Shown here: one piece after another, positions 42,649-50,633 of the stretch | Position numbering within the stretch: the stretch's first letter is position 1 | How the letters are laid out: every line of letters begins with the position of its first letter | Source: Glaciibacter superstes DSM 21135 | GTDB lineage: Bacteria; Actinomycetota; Actinomycetes; Actinomycetales; Microbacteriaceae | Assembly (NCBI RefSeq): GCF_000421145.1 | Contig: NZ_ATWH01000011.1 | Location: 152,291 to 216,290 of the forward strand | Length of the DNA: 64,000 nucleotides | Direction of reading: 5' to 3' | Notes under the pieces: generated by a model | Told to the model about the DNA's origin: nothing | The model's input: only the letters and a program-made list of their open reading frames with translations | Database searches by the model: none | Translations under genes and position numbers: made by a program

Positions 42649-44580
42649 TCAGTCTTTGATGTCGACGTCGGCTCGGGGGCTTCGGTCGGGCTGCGCTGCG
42701 TTTCTAGCCGCTTCCCGTCGGTCGAGTCGACCTCCCACAGCGCGTAGGGCGGCGAGGATCGTCGCCAGATCAACCAATTCCTGAATGAGCGCTCCAGCGG
42801 TCGCAGGGATCAGCCCGAATGCGGCAATCAGCATCAGCCCGGCCGAGATTGCAATGCCCAGCCAGATGCTTTGCAGGGCAATACGAACGGTGTTACGTCC
42901 GATATTCACGGCGAGGGCGACGCGGAAGATATCGTCGATGAGGATCACCGCATCCGCCGATTCGCTGGCCGCTGTTGCACCCTTGGCGCCCATCGCGATG
43001 CCCACGTCCGCCGCCGCGAGCACGGGCGCGTCGTTCACTCCGTCGCCCACCATAATTACGGGTCGCTCTGCGATAGCTTTGACTTCCGCCACTTTGTCTG
43101 CTGGCAGACATTCCGCACGCACCCGGGTTATCCCTAGCTCCGACGCGATGTGTCGCGCCGTCTCGGCGGCATCTCCGGTGAGCATCATCGACTGCCCGAC
43201 GCCCAGAGCCTCAAGTCGTTGCAGCGTGGCTTTCGCATTGCCCCGTAGACGGTCGCTTGCCACCAGCGCTCCGGCGTACATCCCGTCGATAGCCACATAG
43301 ATGGCCAGTTCGCCGGGCGCGATCTGGGTGCGCCGCGCATCCGAAGCATGATCGGCCACGAACGCGAACTTGCCAACCACGACCTCGCGACCGTGAATCT
43401 GAGCGACCACGCCATTTGTCGCGGCCTCATGTGCCGAATCTGCTTCGCGCATGGTGAGCCCTCGGCCTGTGGCTGCGGCGATCATCGACGCCGCGAGAAC
43501 ATGCGAAGAGTACTGCTCGGCACTTGCCACGTAGGTCAGGACTTCGTCGGCTGTGAACGGATGCTCGGCGCGCACCTGAGTGAGGATAGGCGTTCCGTGG
43601 GTGAGGGTGCCGGTCTTGTCGAAGACGACCGTCTGCGCCGATGCCAGCTTTTCAAGCACCCCGCCGCCCTTCACGATGACACCGTTGCGGGCTGCCCGGC
43701 TCATGCCGCCGATGAACGCCACCGGCGCCGCGATCAGCAATGGGCACGGGGTCGCCAGTACCAGTACCTCGGCGAATCGCACAGGATCACCGCTTAGCCA
43801 CCAGGCGACCGCCGCGAGCGCCAGCGCGAAGATCGTGAACGGTACGGCGTACCGGTCGGCGAGCCGAACTACCGGAGCCTTGCTTTCAGCAGCCTGGGCG
43901 ACCAAGGCGACAATCTGCTGGTATTGACTGTCCGACGCTGTGCTCGTGGCTCGAACCTCCACCGCCTGCTGACCGTTCACAGCACCGCTGAGCACAACGT
44001 CTCCGACCCCCTTCTCCACCGGGATGCTCTCACCGGTGATCGAGGACTGGTCAAGGGCGGTTTCGCCGGAGAGCAGCACACCGTCGACCGGTACGATCTC
44101 CGACGGTCTCACGAGCAACACATCACCCACCCGCACCTCATCGACCGGCAGGTCGCGATAACCACCCTCAACCGCTTTGTGCGCGAGCTGTGGTGCGCGG
44201 GAGAGCAGAGCGTCCAACTCACGTTTGGCCCGCCGGTTCGCATAGTTCTCCAAGGCTTCACCGCCGGTCAGCATGAGAACAACGAGCAGCGCCGCAACAT
44301 ACTCGCCGACCACGACCGTGGAAACGATGGCTGTCACGGCGAGGACGTCGAGTCCGAATTCCCGCCGAAGCATTGCCCGCACCATCCATACGGCCTGCCA
44401 CGCGGCGACCGTTAGGGCATATGCACTGAACAACCACTGCACGAGCCAGCCAGCGCCGGTGAGCGCAAGGAGAATCCCGGCAAAACCCACAGCAATCGTG
44501 AGCGTGACCAACCAATATCGCCGAGTAAGGCCGAAAACCTGTGACATGAGACCAATCATCTCGGATATCGACATTGGCAC
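42649..44580 (-). CDS. P1B-type heavy-metal-translocating ATPase with TPC motif
   Basis: This 643-aa metal pump has no N-terminal HMA domain. It has an A-domain (TGESIPVEKGVGD), the transmembrane motif LATPCPLLIAAPVAF (TPC in place of the CPC of copper/zinc pumps), phosphorylation site DKTGTLTHG, and hinge VGDGVNDAPVLAAADVGIAMG. The TPC variant leaves the transported metal open. It lies downstream of the CsoR-like regulator on the same strand, 305 bp apart, so shared control is possible but not shown. Confidence 0.92.
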   Translation of the reverse strand: MPMSISEMIGLMSQVFGLTRRYWLVTLTIAVGFAGILLALTGAGWLVQWLFSAYALTVAAWQAVWMVRAMLRREFGLDVLAVTAIVSTVVVGEYVAALLVVLMLTGGEALENYANRRAKRELDALLSRAPQLAHKAVEGGYRDLPVDEVRVGDVLLVRPSEIVPVDGVLLSGETALDQSSITGESIPVEKGVGDVVLSGAVNGQQAVEVRATSTASDSQYQQIVALVAQAAESKAPVVRLADRYAVPFTIFALALAAVAWWLSGDPVRFAEVLVLATPCPLLIAAPVAFIGGMSRAARNGVIVKGGGVLEKLASAQTVVFDKTGTLTHGTPILTQVRAEHPFTADEVLTYVASAEQYSSHVLAASMIAAATGRGLTMREADSAHEAATNGVVAQIHGREVVVGKFAFVADHASDARRTQIAPGELAIYVAIDGMYAGALVASDRLRGNAKATLQRLEALGVGQSMMLTGDAAETARHIASELGITRVRAECLPADKVAEVKAIAERPVIMVGDGVNDAPVLAAADVGIAMGAKGATAASESADAVILIDDIFRVALAVNIGRNTVRIALQSIWLGIAISAGLMLIAAFGLIPATAGALIQELVDLATILAALRAVGGRLDRREAARNAAQPDRSPRADVDIKD

Positions 44581-44885
44581 GGTGTGATTGACGTAACACC
44601 TTATCCGCGCACCCGTGCGACGAGACCTGCGCCCAGTCCTGCGCTCGTTCCTTCACCCCGACCAGAGTGTTGGTGTCTTATCCACAAGGAGGCAACTGCG
44701 TGTCTATGGCACGAAGGCGACGGTGCCGCTGCGTTCCAGATGAAGCGACTGGCCCGTTGCTCCAGAGCATTGGGGAAGCACGACGACCCTTACTAACCTG
44801 CAGCACTGTCATGCCGCCAGACGCCACACCGGCAGTCTTCACGTTGCGAGATTTTCATCAGAGTGACAACGGCACATGTCAGGCC
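44581..44885. other. Gap between the metal ATPase and the CsoR-like gene
   Basis: These 305 bp contain only short ORFs without ribosome binding sites or coding character. No GC-palindromic operator like those beside the regulator was found here, so control of the ATPase gene by that regulator is unsupported. Confidence 0.5.
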
Positions 44886-45191
44886 TCAAGCAAGCGACAG
44901 GAACAGTTTCTCGAGCTCCTCAGGCTGTGGGGTGGTTTCGTCGTCGGGATTGGTCAGGCATTCCCGGAGTGCGGTGGAGATGACGAGGAACCCCGCACGG
45001 TCGAGCGCCTTCGAGACCGCGGCGAGTTGTTGCACAACGTCTCGGCAGCCCGCATCCGCTTCGACCGCGGCGATCACTGCGTTCAGCTGACCTTGGGCGC
45101 GGCGTAGCCGGTTGACGATCTTGCGCTTCGCCTCGGGGTCGTGGTCGTGGTCGTGGTCGAACGAGGTAATGCCGCCTGTTTTCGCTGTCAC
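44886..45191 (-). CDS. CsoR/RcnR/CstR-family repressor lacking the metal-ligand His (CstR-like)
   Basis: The 101-aa protein has the family core RLRRAQGQLNAVIAAVEADAGCRDVVQQLAAVSKAL. Cys49 and Cys78 keep the 29-residue spacing of the CsoR Cu ligands Cys36 and Cys65, but the position of the CsoR ligand His61 (four before the second Cys) is Ala74. Copper sensors need that His; persulfide sensors of the CstR type use only the two cysteines. An HDHDHD run sits at residues 13-18. GTG 45191 has AAGGA upstream. It is divergent from a sulfur operon with two operator-like palindromes between. Confidence 0.87.
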   Translation of the reverse strand: MTAKTGGITSFDHDHDHDPEAKRKIVNRLRRAQGQLNAVIAAVEADAGCRDVVQQLAAVSKALDRAGFLVISTALRECLTNPDDETTPQPEELEKLFLSLA

Positions 45192-45214
45192 GTCAATCCT
45201 TTCGCTGGGTCGAG

Positions 45215-45245
45215 TTGACAACCATGATACCCCGGGGAGTATAGT
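45215..45245 (+). promoter_or_regulatory. Promoter of the sulfur operon
   Basis: TTGACA (45215-45220) and TATAGT (45240-45245) are separated by 19 bp, and the spacer holds palindrome 1. A long 19-bp spacer and a buried operator suggest tight repression. Confidence 0.6.
45227..45242. promoter_or_regulatory. CsoR/CstR-type operator 1
   Basis: ATACCCCGGGGAGTAT is a GC-centred, AT-flanked inverted repeat with one arm imperfect. It resembles known CsoR-family operators (TACCCC/GGGGTA type) and lies between the -35 and -10 boxes. Confidence 0.65.
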
Positions 45246-45255
45246 CAGGTAACGC

Positions 45256-45273
45256 GATACCCCCCAGGGTATC
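45256..45273. promoter_or_regulatory. CsoR/CstR-type operator 2
   Basis: GATACCCCCCAGGGTATC has perfect 7-bp arms around 4 bp. It covers the expected transcription start of the plus-strand operon, 13 bp after operator 1. Confidence 0.7.
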
Positions 45274-45300
45274 CATTCTTGAGGTGAGAGGAAGTCTTGG

Positions 45301-45486
45301 ATGTGCCGAGCAGTGAAGTGTCGTACGTGTGGCAAGACCACGTGGGCCGGGTGTGGTGAGCACGTGTCGACGGTGAAGGGGAGTGTATCTGCCGCTGACT
45401 GGTGTGGGGGTAAGCACACCCCGGCACAGGTCGAGGCGGCGAACGCCAACCGGGGCGGTTTCTTTGCGCGTCTGTTCGGACGCTGA
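45301..45486 (+). CDS. Small cysteine-rich protein with CxxCG-TWAGCGEH motif
   Basis: This 61-aa protein begins MCRAVKCRTCGKTTWAGCGEH, with four cysteines plus a His in the first 21 residues, another Cys-Gly-Gly-Lys-His segment at 35-39, and an amphipathic C-terminus GGFFARLFGR. It looks like a small zinc-ribbon or a thiol protein that could carry persulfide. A shorter paralogue lies two genes downstream. It is the first gene of the operon, preceded by GAGGTGAGAGG. I do not recognise a characterised family. Confidence 0.75.
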   Translation: MCRAVKCRTCGKTTWAGCGEHVSTVKGSVSAADWCGGKHTPAQVEAANANRGGFFARLFGR

Positions 45487-45503
45487 GCCCGAAGGAGCAT
45501 GCG

Positions 45504-45890
45504 ATGACTACTAAAGAACTCACTCATGAGAATTTCGACAACGCCGTAGACGGCACGGGCATTGTCTTCGTCGACTTCTGGGCGGTGTGGTGCGGACCGT
45601 GCCGTACCTTTGCACCGACGTTTGAGGACGCCGCAAAACGACACCCGGACATCGTGTTCGGCAAGGTCGACACCGAAGCCGAGCAGCAGCTTGCAGCACG
45701 GTTCCGAATCACTTCCATCCCGACCCTCATGGTTTTCCGCGACGGCATCCTCGTCTTCGCGCAACCCGGGGCGCTCCCGGCACCAGCCCTCGAAAGCCGT
45801 ATCGATGGCGCGCGAGCGCTCGACATGGACGATGTGCGTCGCCAGCGCGCCGAGCTCGACGCTGCCGAGCGCGCCAACGCACCGGCGTAG
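45504..45890 (+). CDS. Thioredoxin
   Basis: This 128-aa protein has the thioredoxin fold with active site VDFWAVWCGPCRTFAP (Cys30, Cys33), the cis-Pro loop ITSIPTLMVF and a helical C-terminal extension beyond the usual ~108 residues. It reduces disulfides and in this context probably reduces protein or small-molecule persulfides. It sits between the two Cys-rich small genes. AAGGAG precedes ATG 45504. Confidence 0.93.
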   Translation: MTTKELTHENFDNAVDGTGIVFVDFWAVWCGPCRTFAPTFEDAAKRHPDIVFGKVDTEAEQQLAARFRITSIPTLMVFRDGILVFAQPGALPAPALESRIDGARALDMDDVRRQRAELDAAERANAPA

Positions 45891-45942
45891 CTGCACGGCG
45901 CCTCCCACTCAGCACAGAACCTATACCGAAAGAATCACGACC

Positions 45943-46056
45943 ATGTGCGCACGAACCACCTGCCAGAACTGCGGCCGCCCGACCTGGGCGGGCTGCGGAG
46001 AGCACATCGAGGAGGCCCTTGCGGGCATTCCCGAAGCCGACCGTTGCAAGTGTTAG
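45943..46056 (+). CDS. Second small cysteine-rich protein (37 aa) with CxxCG-TWAGCGEH motif
   Basis: MCARTTCQNCGRPTWAGCGE at the N-terminus repeats the motif of the 61-aa protein at 45301-45486, followed by a short helix and a terminal CKC. It is too short for many gene callers. It lies between thioredoxin and the rhodanese fusion, 18 bp before the latter. The shared motif in two separate genes of one operon argues that it is translated. Confidence 0.7.
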   Translation: MCARTTCQNCGRPTWAGCGEHIEEALAGIPEADRCKC

Positions 46057-46074
46057 ACGAAAGGAGCACCCACC

Positions 46075-47502
46075 ATGCTGCTGGAACGAATCTATGACGC
46101 GGACCTCGCCCAGGCGAGCTACTTCATCGGCTGTCAGGCGAACGGCGAAGCGATCGTGGTTGACCCCCGTCGCGACCTCGACGTCTACCTGAACCTCGCC
46201 GAGAAGAACGGGATGAAGATTATCGGGGTCACCGAGACGCACATCCATGCTGACTACCTCTCCGGTACCCGTGAGCTCGCTGCGAAGACGGGCGCGCAGA
46301 TGTACGTCTCGAACGAGGGCGGCCCCGACTGGACCTACGGGCCTGACTTCGACGGGGCCGAGCGCATGAAGGATGGACACGAGATCGTCCTCGGCAATAT
46401 CACGCTGCGGGCCGTACATACCCCCGGTCACACCCCCGAGCACATGAGCTTTCTGGTCACCGACGGCGCGCTGACGAACGAGCCAGGCTTCATGCTCACC
46501 GGTGACTTCGTCTTCGTCGGCGACGTCGGCCGACCCGACCTTCTCGATGAGGCCGCAGGCGGCATCGACACCCGCTTCCAGGGAGCGAAGGACCTCTTTG
46601 CAAGCCTGCGTGATCGCTTCCTCACCCTCCCCGACTACGTACAAGTGCACCCCGCGCACGGATCGGGCAGCGCATGCGGCAAAGCGCTCGGGTCAATCCC
46701 CAGCTCCACGGTCGGCTACGAGAAGGCGTTCTCTTGGTGGGCCGAGTACCTGAACTCGAACGACGAGCAGGGCTTCATCGACGAGTTGCTCACCGGCCAG
46801 CCCGACGCCCACGCCTACTTCGCACGAATGAAAAAGCAGAACAAGGTCGGTCCTGCGTTGCTTGGCGAGCAGCCGGAACTCATCGAGTACACGGCCGCGC
46901 AGTTGCTTCCAGAACTCGAGGCCGACCGCGTGATCTTCGTGGATACTCGCCACAACAGCCTCGTGCGCGAAGGCACGGTCGAGCGCTCGCTGAACATCCC
47001 TGGCGTCGATGAAGCAGCGAGCTTCGGCGCCTGGGTCTACAACCCGGAGATCGAGGACCGCCCGCTCGTGCTGCTCGCCGCATCCCGAGACGAAGCCAGG
47101 GCGACGCGCGACCACTTGGCGCGGGTCGGCATCGACCAGGTTCAGGGCTACGTCACCTCGCTCGAAGGTCTTGAGCTCGTGCGACCCCCGCTGATCCGGC
47201 CGGAGGAGCTCGACGGGTTCGAGCGAGTGATGCTGCTCGATGTGCGCAACAAGACCGAGTTTGCGGAAGGGCACCTGCCCGGTGCGACCCAGCTCTCGGG
47301 CGGCCGGGTGCTATGGAACCAGCACCAGCTGCCACGACACGGCACCATCGTCAGCTACTGCCAGAGCGGTGTGCGCAACAGCGTGGCCGCGAGTGCACTC
47401 CGACGCGAGGGCTTCGATGTCGCTGAGCTCGACGGGAGCTATGCCGCCTGGGTCGCGAAGGCCGGTAACACGCCGGTCAGGGTTCACGCCGAGGCAGCGT
47501 GA
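46075..47502 (+). CDS. Persulfide dioxygenase-rhodanese fusion (CstB/ETHE1-like)
   Basis: The 475-aa protein has an N-terminal metallo-beta-lactamase fold with ETHIHADYLSG (His56, His58, Asp60; Tyr61 in place of the usual His), HTPGHTPEH and LTGDFVFVGDVGRPDL, the ETHE1-type Fe site. Two rhodanese domains follow: a central one without a catalytic Cys (LLAASRDEA) and a C-terminal one with SYCQSGVRN (Cys429). This is the CstB/persulfide dioxygenase-sulfurtransferase layout, oxidising persulfide to sulfite or thiosulfate. A ribosome site AAAGGAG precedes it. Confidence 0.92.
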   Translation: MLLERIYDADLAQASYFIGCQANGEAIVVDPRRDLDVYLNLAEKNGMKIIGVTETHIHADYLSGTRELAAKTGAQMYVSNEGGPDWTYGPDFDGAERMKDGHEIVLGNITLRAVHTPGHTPEHMSFLVTDGALTNEPGFMLTGDFVFVGDVGRPDLLDEAAGGIDTRFQGAKDLFASLRDRFLTLPDYVQVHPAHGSGSACGKALGSIPSSTVGYEKAFSWWAEYLNSNDEQGFIDELLTGQPDAHAYFARMKKQNKVGPALLGEQPELIEYTAAQLLPELEADRVIFVDTRHNSLVREGTVERSLNIPGVDEAASFGAWVYNPEIEDRPLVLLAASRDEARATRDHLARVGIDQVQGYVTSLEGLELVRPPLIRPEELDGFERVMLLDVRNKTEFAEGHLPGATQLSGGRVLWNQHQLPRHGTIVSYCQSGVRNSVAASALRREGFDVAELDGSYAAWVAKAGNTPVRVHAEAA

Positions 47503-47581
47503 CTGACGCTTCACGGCGAGGGCGACCCGTGCGGTCCCGCATCCGCCCCGACCCACCCCGTCGCCGACGAGTCGAGCCGCT

Positions 47582-48370
47582 GTGGAGTTGACCCTGGTCA
47601 TCACGCTGTTGCTGGCCGTGCTCGTTGGAGTCTCTCTCGGGCTTCTCGGCGGGGGCGGATCAATCCTCACCGTCCCGATTCTCAGCTATGTACTCGGTAT
47701 GGAGCCGCGTGCCGCAATAGCGTCTTCGCTGTTCATCGTCGGCGTGACAAGCGTGGTGAGCGTGCTCTCCCACGCCAAAGCACGCCGCGTTCGGTGGAAG
47801 ATGGGCCTGATCTTCGGTGTCGCCGGCATGGTCGGAGCCTTCGGAGGCGGCCTGGTTGGAGGTCTCATTCCCGGTGGAGTGCTCATGGTGCTCTTCGCCG
47901 CGATGATGGTCGCCACCGCAACAGCGATGATCCGCGGTCGGAAGCAAGCGTCGACCCCCGAAGGCGAGCACCGGTCGCCGCCCTTGGTGCGGATCATCCT
48001 CGACGGTTTCCTCGTTGGTCTCGCGACCGGGCTCGTCGGCGCCGGCGGCGGGTTCCTCATCGTTCCCGCGCTCAACCTTCTCGGTGGTCTGCCCATGGCG
48101 GTGGCCGTGGGCACTTCGCTGCTGGTCATCGCGATGAAGTCGTTCGCCGGTCTCAGCGGTTATCTCTTCTCCGTGCAACTGGACTGGCCGATCGTGATTG
48201 GTTTCACCGCCGCGGCAGTTGCCGGCTCCTTCGTCGGAACCAAACTTGCGGGGATGGTCCCCGAGCGTTCCCTCCGTAAGGGGTTCGGGTATTTCGTCCT
48301 CGCGATGGGCATGTTCGTGCTCGTCCAGGAGGTACCGCCGTTGCTCGCTTCGCTCCGTCTTGACATGTGA
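47582..48370 (+). CDS. TauE/SafE-family sulfite/organosulfur exporter
   Basis: This 262-aa membrane protein has eight predicted helices and the family motifs SLGLLGGGGSILTVPIL and GLVGAGGGFLIVPAL (two half-repeats). TauE/SafE proteins export sulfite or sulfonates; next to a persulfide dioxygenase it would remove the sulfite formed. GTG 47582 is used. It overlaps the DUF4395 reading by 4 bp (GTGA). Confidence 0.92.
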   Translation: MELTLVITLLLAVLVGVSLGLLGGGGSILTVPILSYVLGMEPRAAIASSLFIVGVTSVVSVLSHAKARRVRWKMGLIFGVAGMVGAFGGGLVGGLIPGGVLMVLFAAMMVATATAMIRGRKQASTPEGEHRSPPLVRIILDGFLVGLATGLVGAGGGFLIVPALNLLGGLPMAVAVGTSLLVIAMKSFAGLSGYLFSVQLDWPIVIGFTAAAVAGSFVGTKLAGMVPERSLRKGFGYFVLAMGMFVLVQEVPPLLASLRLDM

Positions 48371-48972
48371 CCCGCCTCACCCTGAGAAAGAAGACCCCGA
48401 TGGATGACCGACCCCTGCACCCACCCAGACTCGGAACGATCGTGTCCGGCTACGAGATCCCGGTGATCAATGAACGCGCGGTACGCGCTGCGGCCGGCCT
48501 CCTCTTCCTCGGTGGGATCATCGCCTACGGGTTCGCCATCTCCGCCGGTTCCCCGAAGGCACTCCAACCGTTCGGCATCCTCTTCATGATCGACATGATG
48601 TTGCGTATCAGCCTGGGCGACCGCTGGTCGCCCAGCCTCGCACTCGGGCGGCTCATCGTCGGCAGGCAATCGCCCGAATGGGTCGGTGCCAGGCAGAAGG
48701 AGTACGCCTGGTGGCTGGGCTTCGGCCTGGCACTGGTCTCCTGCGCGGGCATGGGCCTCTTGGCGGCTCCCTTCTGGATCACCCTGGTACTCTGCGGCCT
48801 TTGCTTACTGCTGCTGTTCATCGAGACCGCGTTCGGCATCTGCGTCGGCTGCACCCTCCAGTCGCTGTTCGACAAGACCGCACCCCGGTACTGCCCGGGA
48901 GACAGCTGCGGCACTGATCCGGCACACACTCACCTCTCGACATCCTCAAGCGCGACCCCATCAACCCGGTGA
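48367..48972 (+). CDS. DUF4395 membrane protein
   Basis: The 201-aa protein has three to four helices, with ERAVRAAAGLLFL, FGILFMIDMMLRI, then CVGCTLQSLFDK and a YCPGDSCG C-terminus. DUF4395 proteins are regularly found beside thioredoxin and rhodanese genes in actinobacteria. The cysteine pairs suggest a role in sulfur or redox transfer at the membrane. Start is GTG 48367 (overlap with tauE) or ATG 48400. Confidence 0.85.
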   Translation: MTRLTLRKKTPMDDRPLHPPRLGTIVSGYEIPVINERAVRAAAGLLFLGGIIAYGFAISAGSPKALQPFGILFMIDMMLRISLGDRWSPSLALGRLIVGRQSPEWVGARQKEYAWWLGFGLALVSCAGMGLLAAPFWITLVLCGLCLLLLFIETAFGICVGCTLQSLFDKTAPRYCPGDSCGTDPAHTHLSTSSSATPSTR

Positions 48973-48986
48973 AAGGAAACCACCCC

Positions 48987-49367
48987 ATGCTCCGTACAGC
49001 CATTGCTTCGATCTCGGCCATCACGATCCTGCTAGGACTCGTTGCCTGCGCTCCCTCATTAACGCCTGCCACCGCGCCGACTGTGTCCGTTGCCGAAGAC
49101 ACGATTGTGATCGACGTTCGCTCGTCAGAGGAATATGCGACGGGGCACCTGGAGGGGTCGCTGCTGCTCGACCTCAACAGCGGAGACCTCGCGAACGCTC
49201 TCCCCACCCTTGACCCCGACGTCGAATACCTGGTCTACTGCCGCTCTGGAAACCGGGCGGGTCAGGCCGCCGCACTGATGGAGCAGGCCGGCATCAGCGA
49301 CGTCACCAACCTCGGATCGGTCGAGGACGCGGCGGCCGCCACCGGACTTCCCATCACAACCCGCTGA
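48987..49367 (+). CDS. Rhodanese-domain lipoprotein
   Basis: The 126-aa protein has a signal peptide with lipobox LLGLVAC and a single rhodanese domain: DTIVIDVRSSEEYATGHLEGSL and the active loop YCRSGNRAGQAA. It would act outside the membrane as sulfurtransferase. ATG 48987 follows GAAAGGAAA. It is the last gene of the operon; no clear hairpin terminator follows. Confidence 0.9.
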   Translation: MLRTAIASISAITILLGLVACAPSLTPATAPTVSVAEDTIVIDVRSSEEYATGHLEGSLLLDLNSGDLANALPTLDPDVEYLVYCRSGNRAGQAAALMEQAGISDVTNLGSVEDAAAATGLPITTR

Positions 49368-49503
49368 CCGCCTGGCATGGTGCCCAGTGTCAGAGCCGTC
49401 GCGGCTTGATGCCATCGACAGTCAGCGGCTTCCGCAGCAGCGGATTGTCGAGCAGGTAGATCTGCCCGACTGACAGGCAATTGCCGCGGGATCCAGGCGC
49501 CGT

Positions 49504-50340
49504 CTATACCGAGACCTGCTGCTTGGCCTTCACCGGGGCTTGGACAATGATCGGCACGCCGGCGCGCTGCAGCAACCCAGAAGTGACACTGCCAAGCACA
49601 GCTGCCTGAAGAGTGGGTTGACCGCGCGTCGCCATGACCACCAGCACGTCCCGCCGGCCCTCAAGGTAGCGGGCGATAGACGCGACCGGGTCACCGCGCA
49701 GCACCTCCCAATCCACCCGGATTCCGTACTCTCGTTCCTGATCGCGCGCGTGCCCCCGCACGTATGAATCCTCCAATATGTCGGAGGATGCGAGCAGCGG
49801 ATCCATTCTCGCGTTGGCCGGAAGGACCTGCACCACCATCAGGGTCGCCTTGAGAGAGCGAGCCCAGCCAGCTGCCTCTGCCTCTATGGTTTCCGAGAGC
49901 CTGGTGCCGCCTAACGGAAGCAGCACCGTGGTGATCTGGACCGGATCATGCTGCTCGTCCGCGTCGCCACTTGGCCGATAGACGAGCACCGGGACGTGAC
50001 CGGCGCGCACGACATCGCGAGCGACGCTTCCCAACAAGGCGTTGAGACGGTCGCCGCGTCCGTGGGAGTTGATCGTGACGAGCGTGCCAGGGATACGTTT
50101 GACTTCATCAAGGATGTCCTCGGCGACGTTGCCGCGGCTGCTGACCGAACGGCCTTCGACGCCGAATCGGGCGGCCAGAGCCTGCACATATTTCTCCACT
50201 TTCGCCTTATTCGCGTCCTTCTCGATGACGCGTAACAGCGTCAACTTTGCGCCCGTTGTCGTGGCTATTCCGAGGGCGTAGGGAATGACTTCCTCGGAGA
50301 ACGTTGAACCATCCACCGGCACCACGATGCGGTTGTACAT
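49504..50340 (-). CDS. Tandem universal stress protein (UspA)
   Basis: This 278-aa protein has two Usp domains (about 1-135 and 145-270). The ATP-binding pattern is seen in SHGRGDRLNALLGSVARDVV and MATRGQPTLQAAVLGSVTSGLL. Such proteins help survival under stress or hypoxia; the partner is unknown. It is transcribed towards the sulfur operon (convergent). Confidence 0.92.
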   Translation of the reverse strand: MYNRIVVPVDGSTFSEEVIPYALGIATTTGAKLTLLRVIEKDANKAKVEKYVQALAARFGVEGRSVSSRGNVAEDILDEVKRIPGTLVTINSHGRGDRLNALLGSVARDVVRAGHVPVLVYRPSGDADEQHDPVQITTVLLPLGGTRLSETIEAEAAGWARSLKATLMVVQVLPANARMDPLLASSDILEDSYVRGHARDQEREYGIRVDWEVLRGDPVASIARYLEGRRDVLVVMATRGQPTLQAAVLGSVTSGLLQRAGVPIIVQAPVKAKQQVSV

Positions 50341-50633
50341 GAGCGACCCTTCATTGAACTCTGTGCTTCAACCAACTCTGTGCGCCAACGTTAGGACAGG
50401 GCGTGGCAGTCGAGTAGGGCCGTTAGACCCTGCGTGCCGGAGGCGGTGCGGTATTCCACCTCCTCGCCGGTGGGAACCGACCAGCCATTCGGTGCGTTCG
50501 AGTCGACCAGTGACGGCTACGAGCGTCTTGTAGGCGATGGTCCACTACCGAGCTTGCCACGGGTACCCTGATCGTGAACGGGTCTGCGCCGATGCCGAGC
50601 GCATGCTTTCGCTTTCGACGATGGGTGCACCAG

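Noticed and set aside
44667..45107. Plus-strand ORF opposite the CsoR-like gene
   Set aside because: It is antisense to a clear CsoR-family gene and has no ribosome binding site or coding character.
45301..45486. Metallothionein for the first Cys-rich protein
   Set aside because: Only five to six Cys, in one ribbon-like cluster, and a hydrophobic tail; the layout fits a zinc-ribbon or thiol carrier better.
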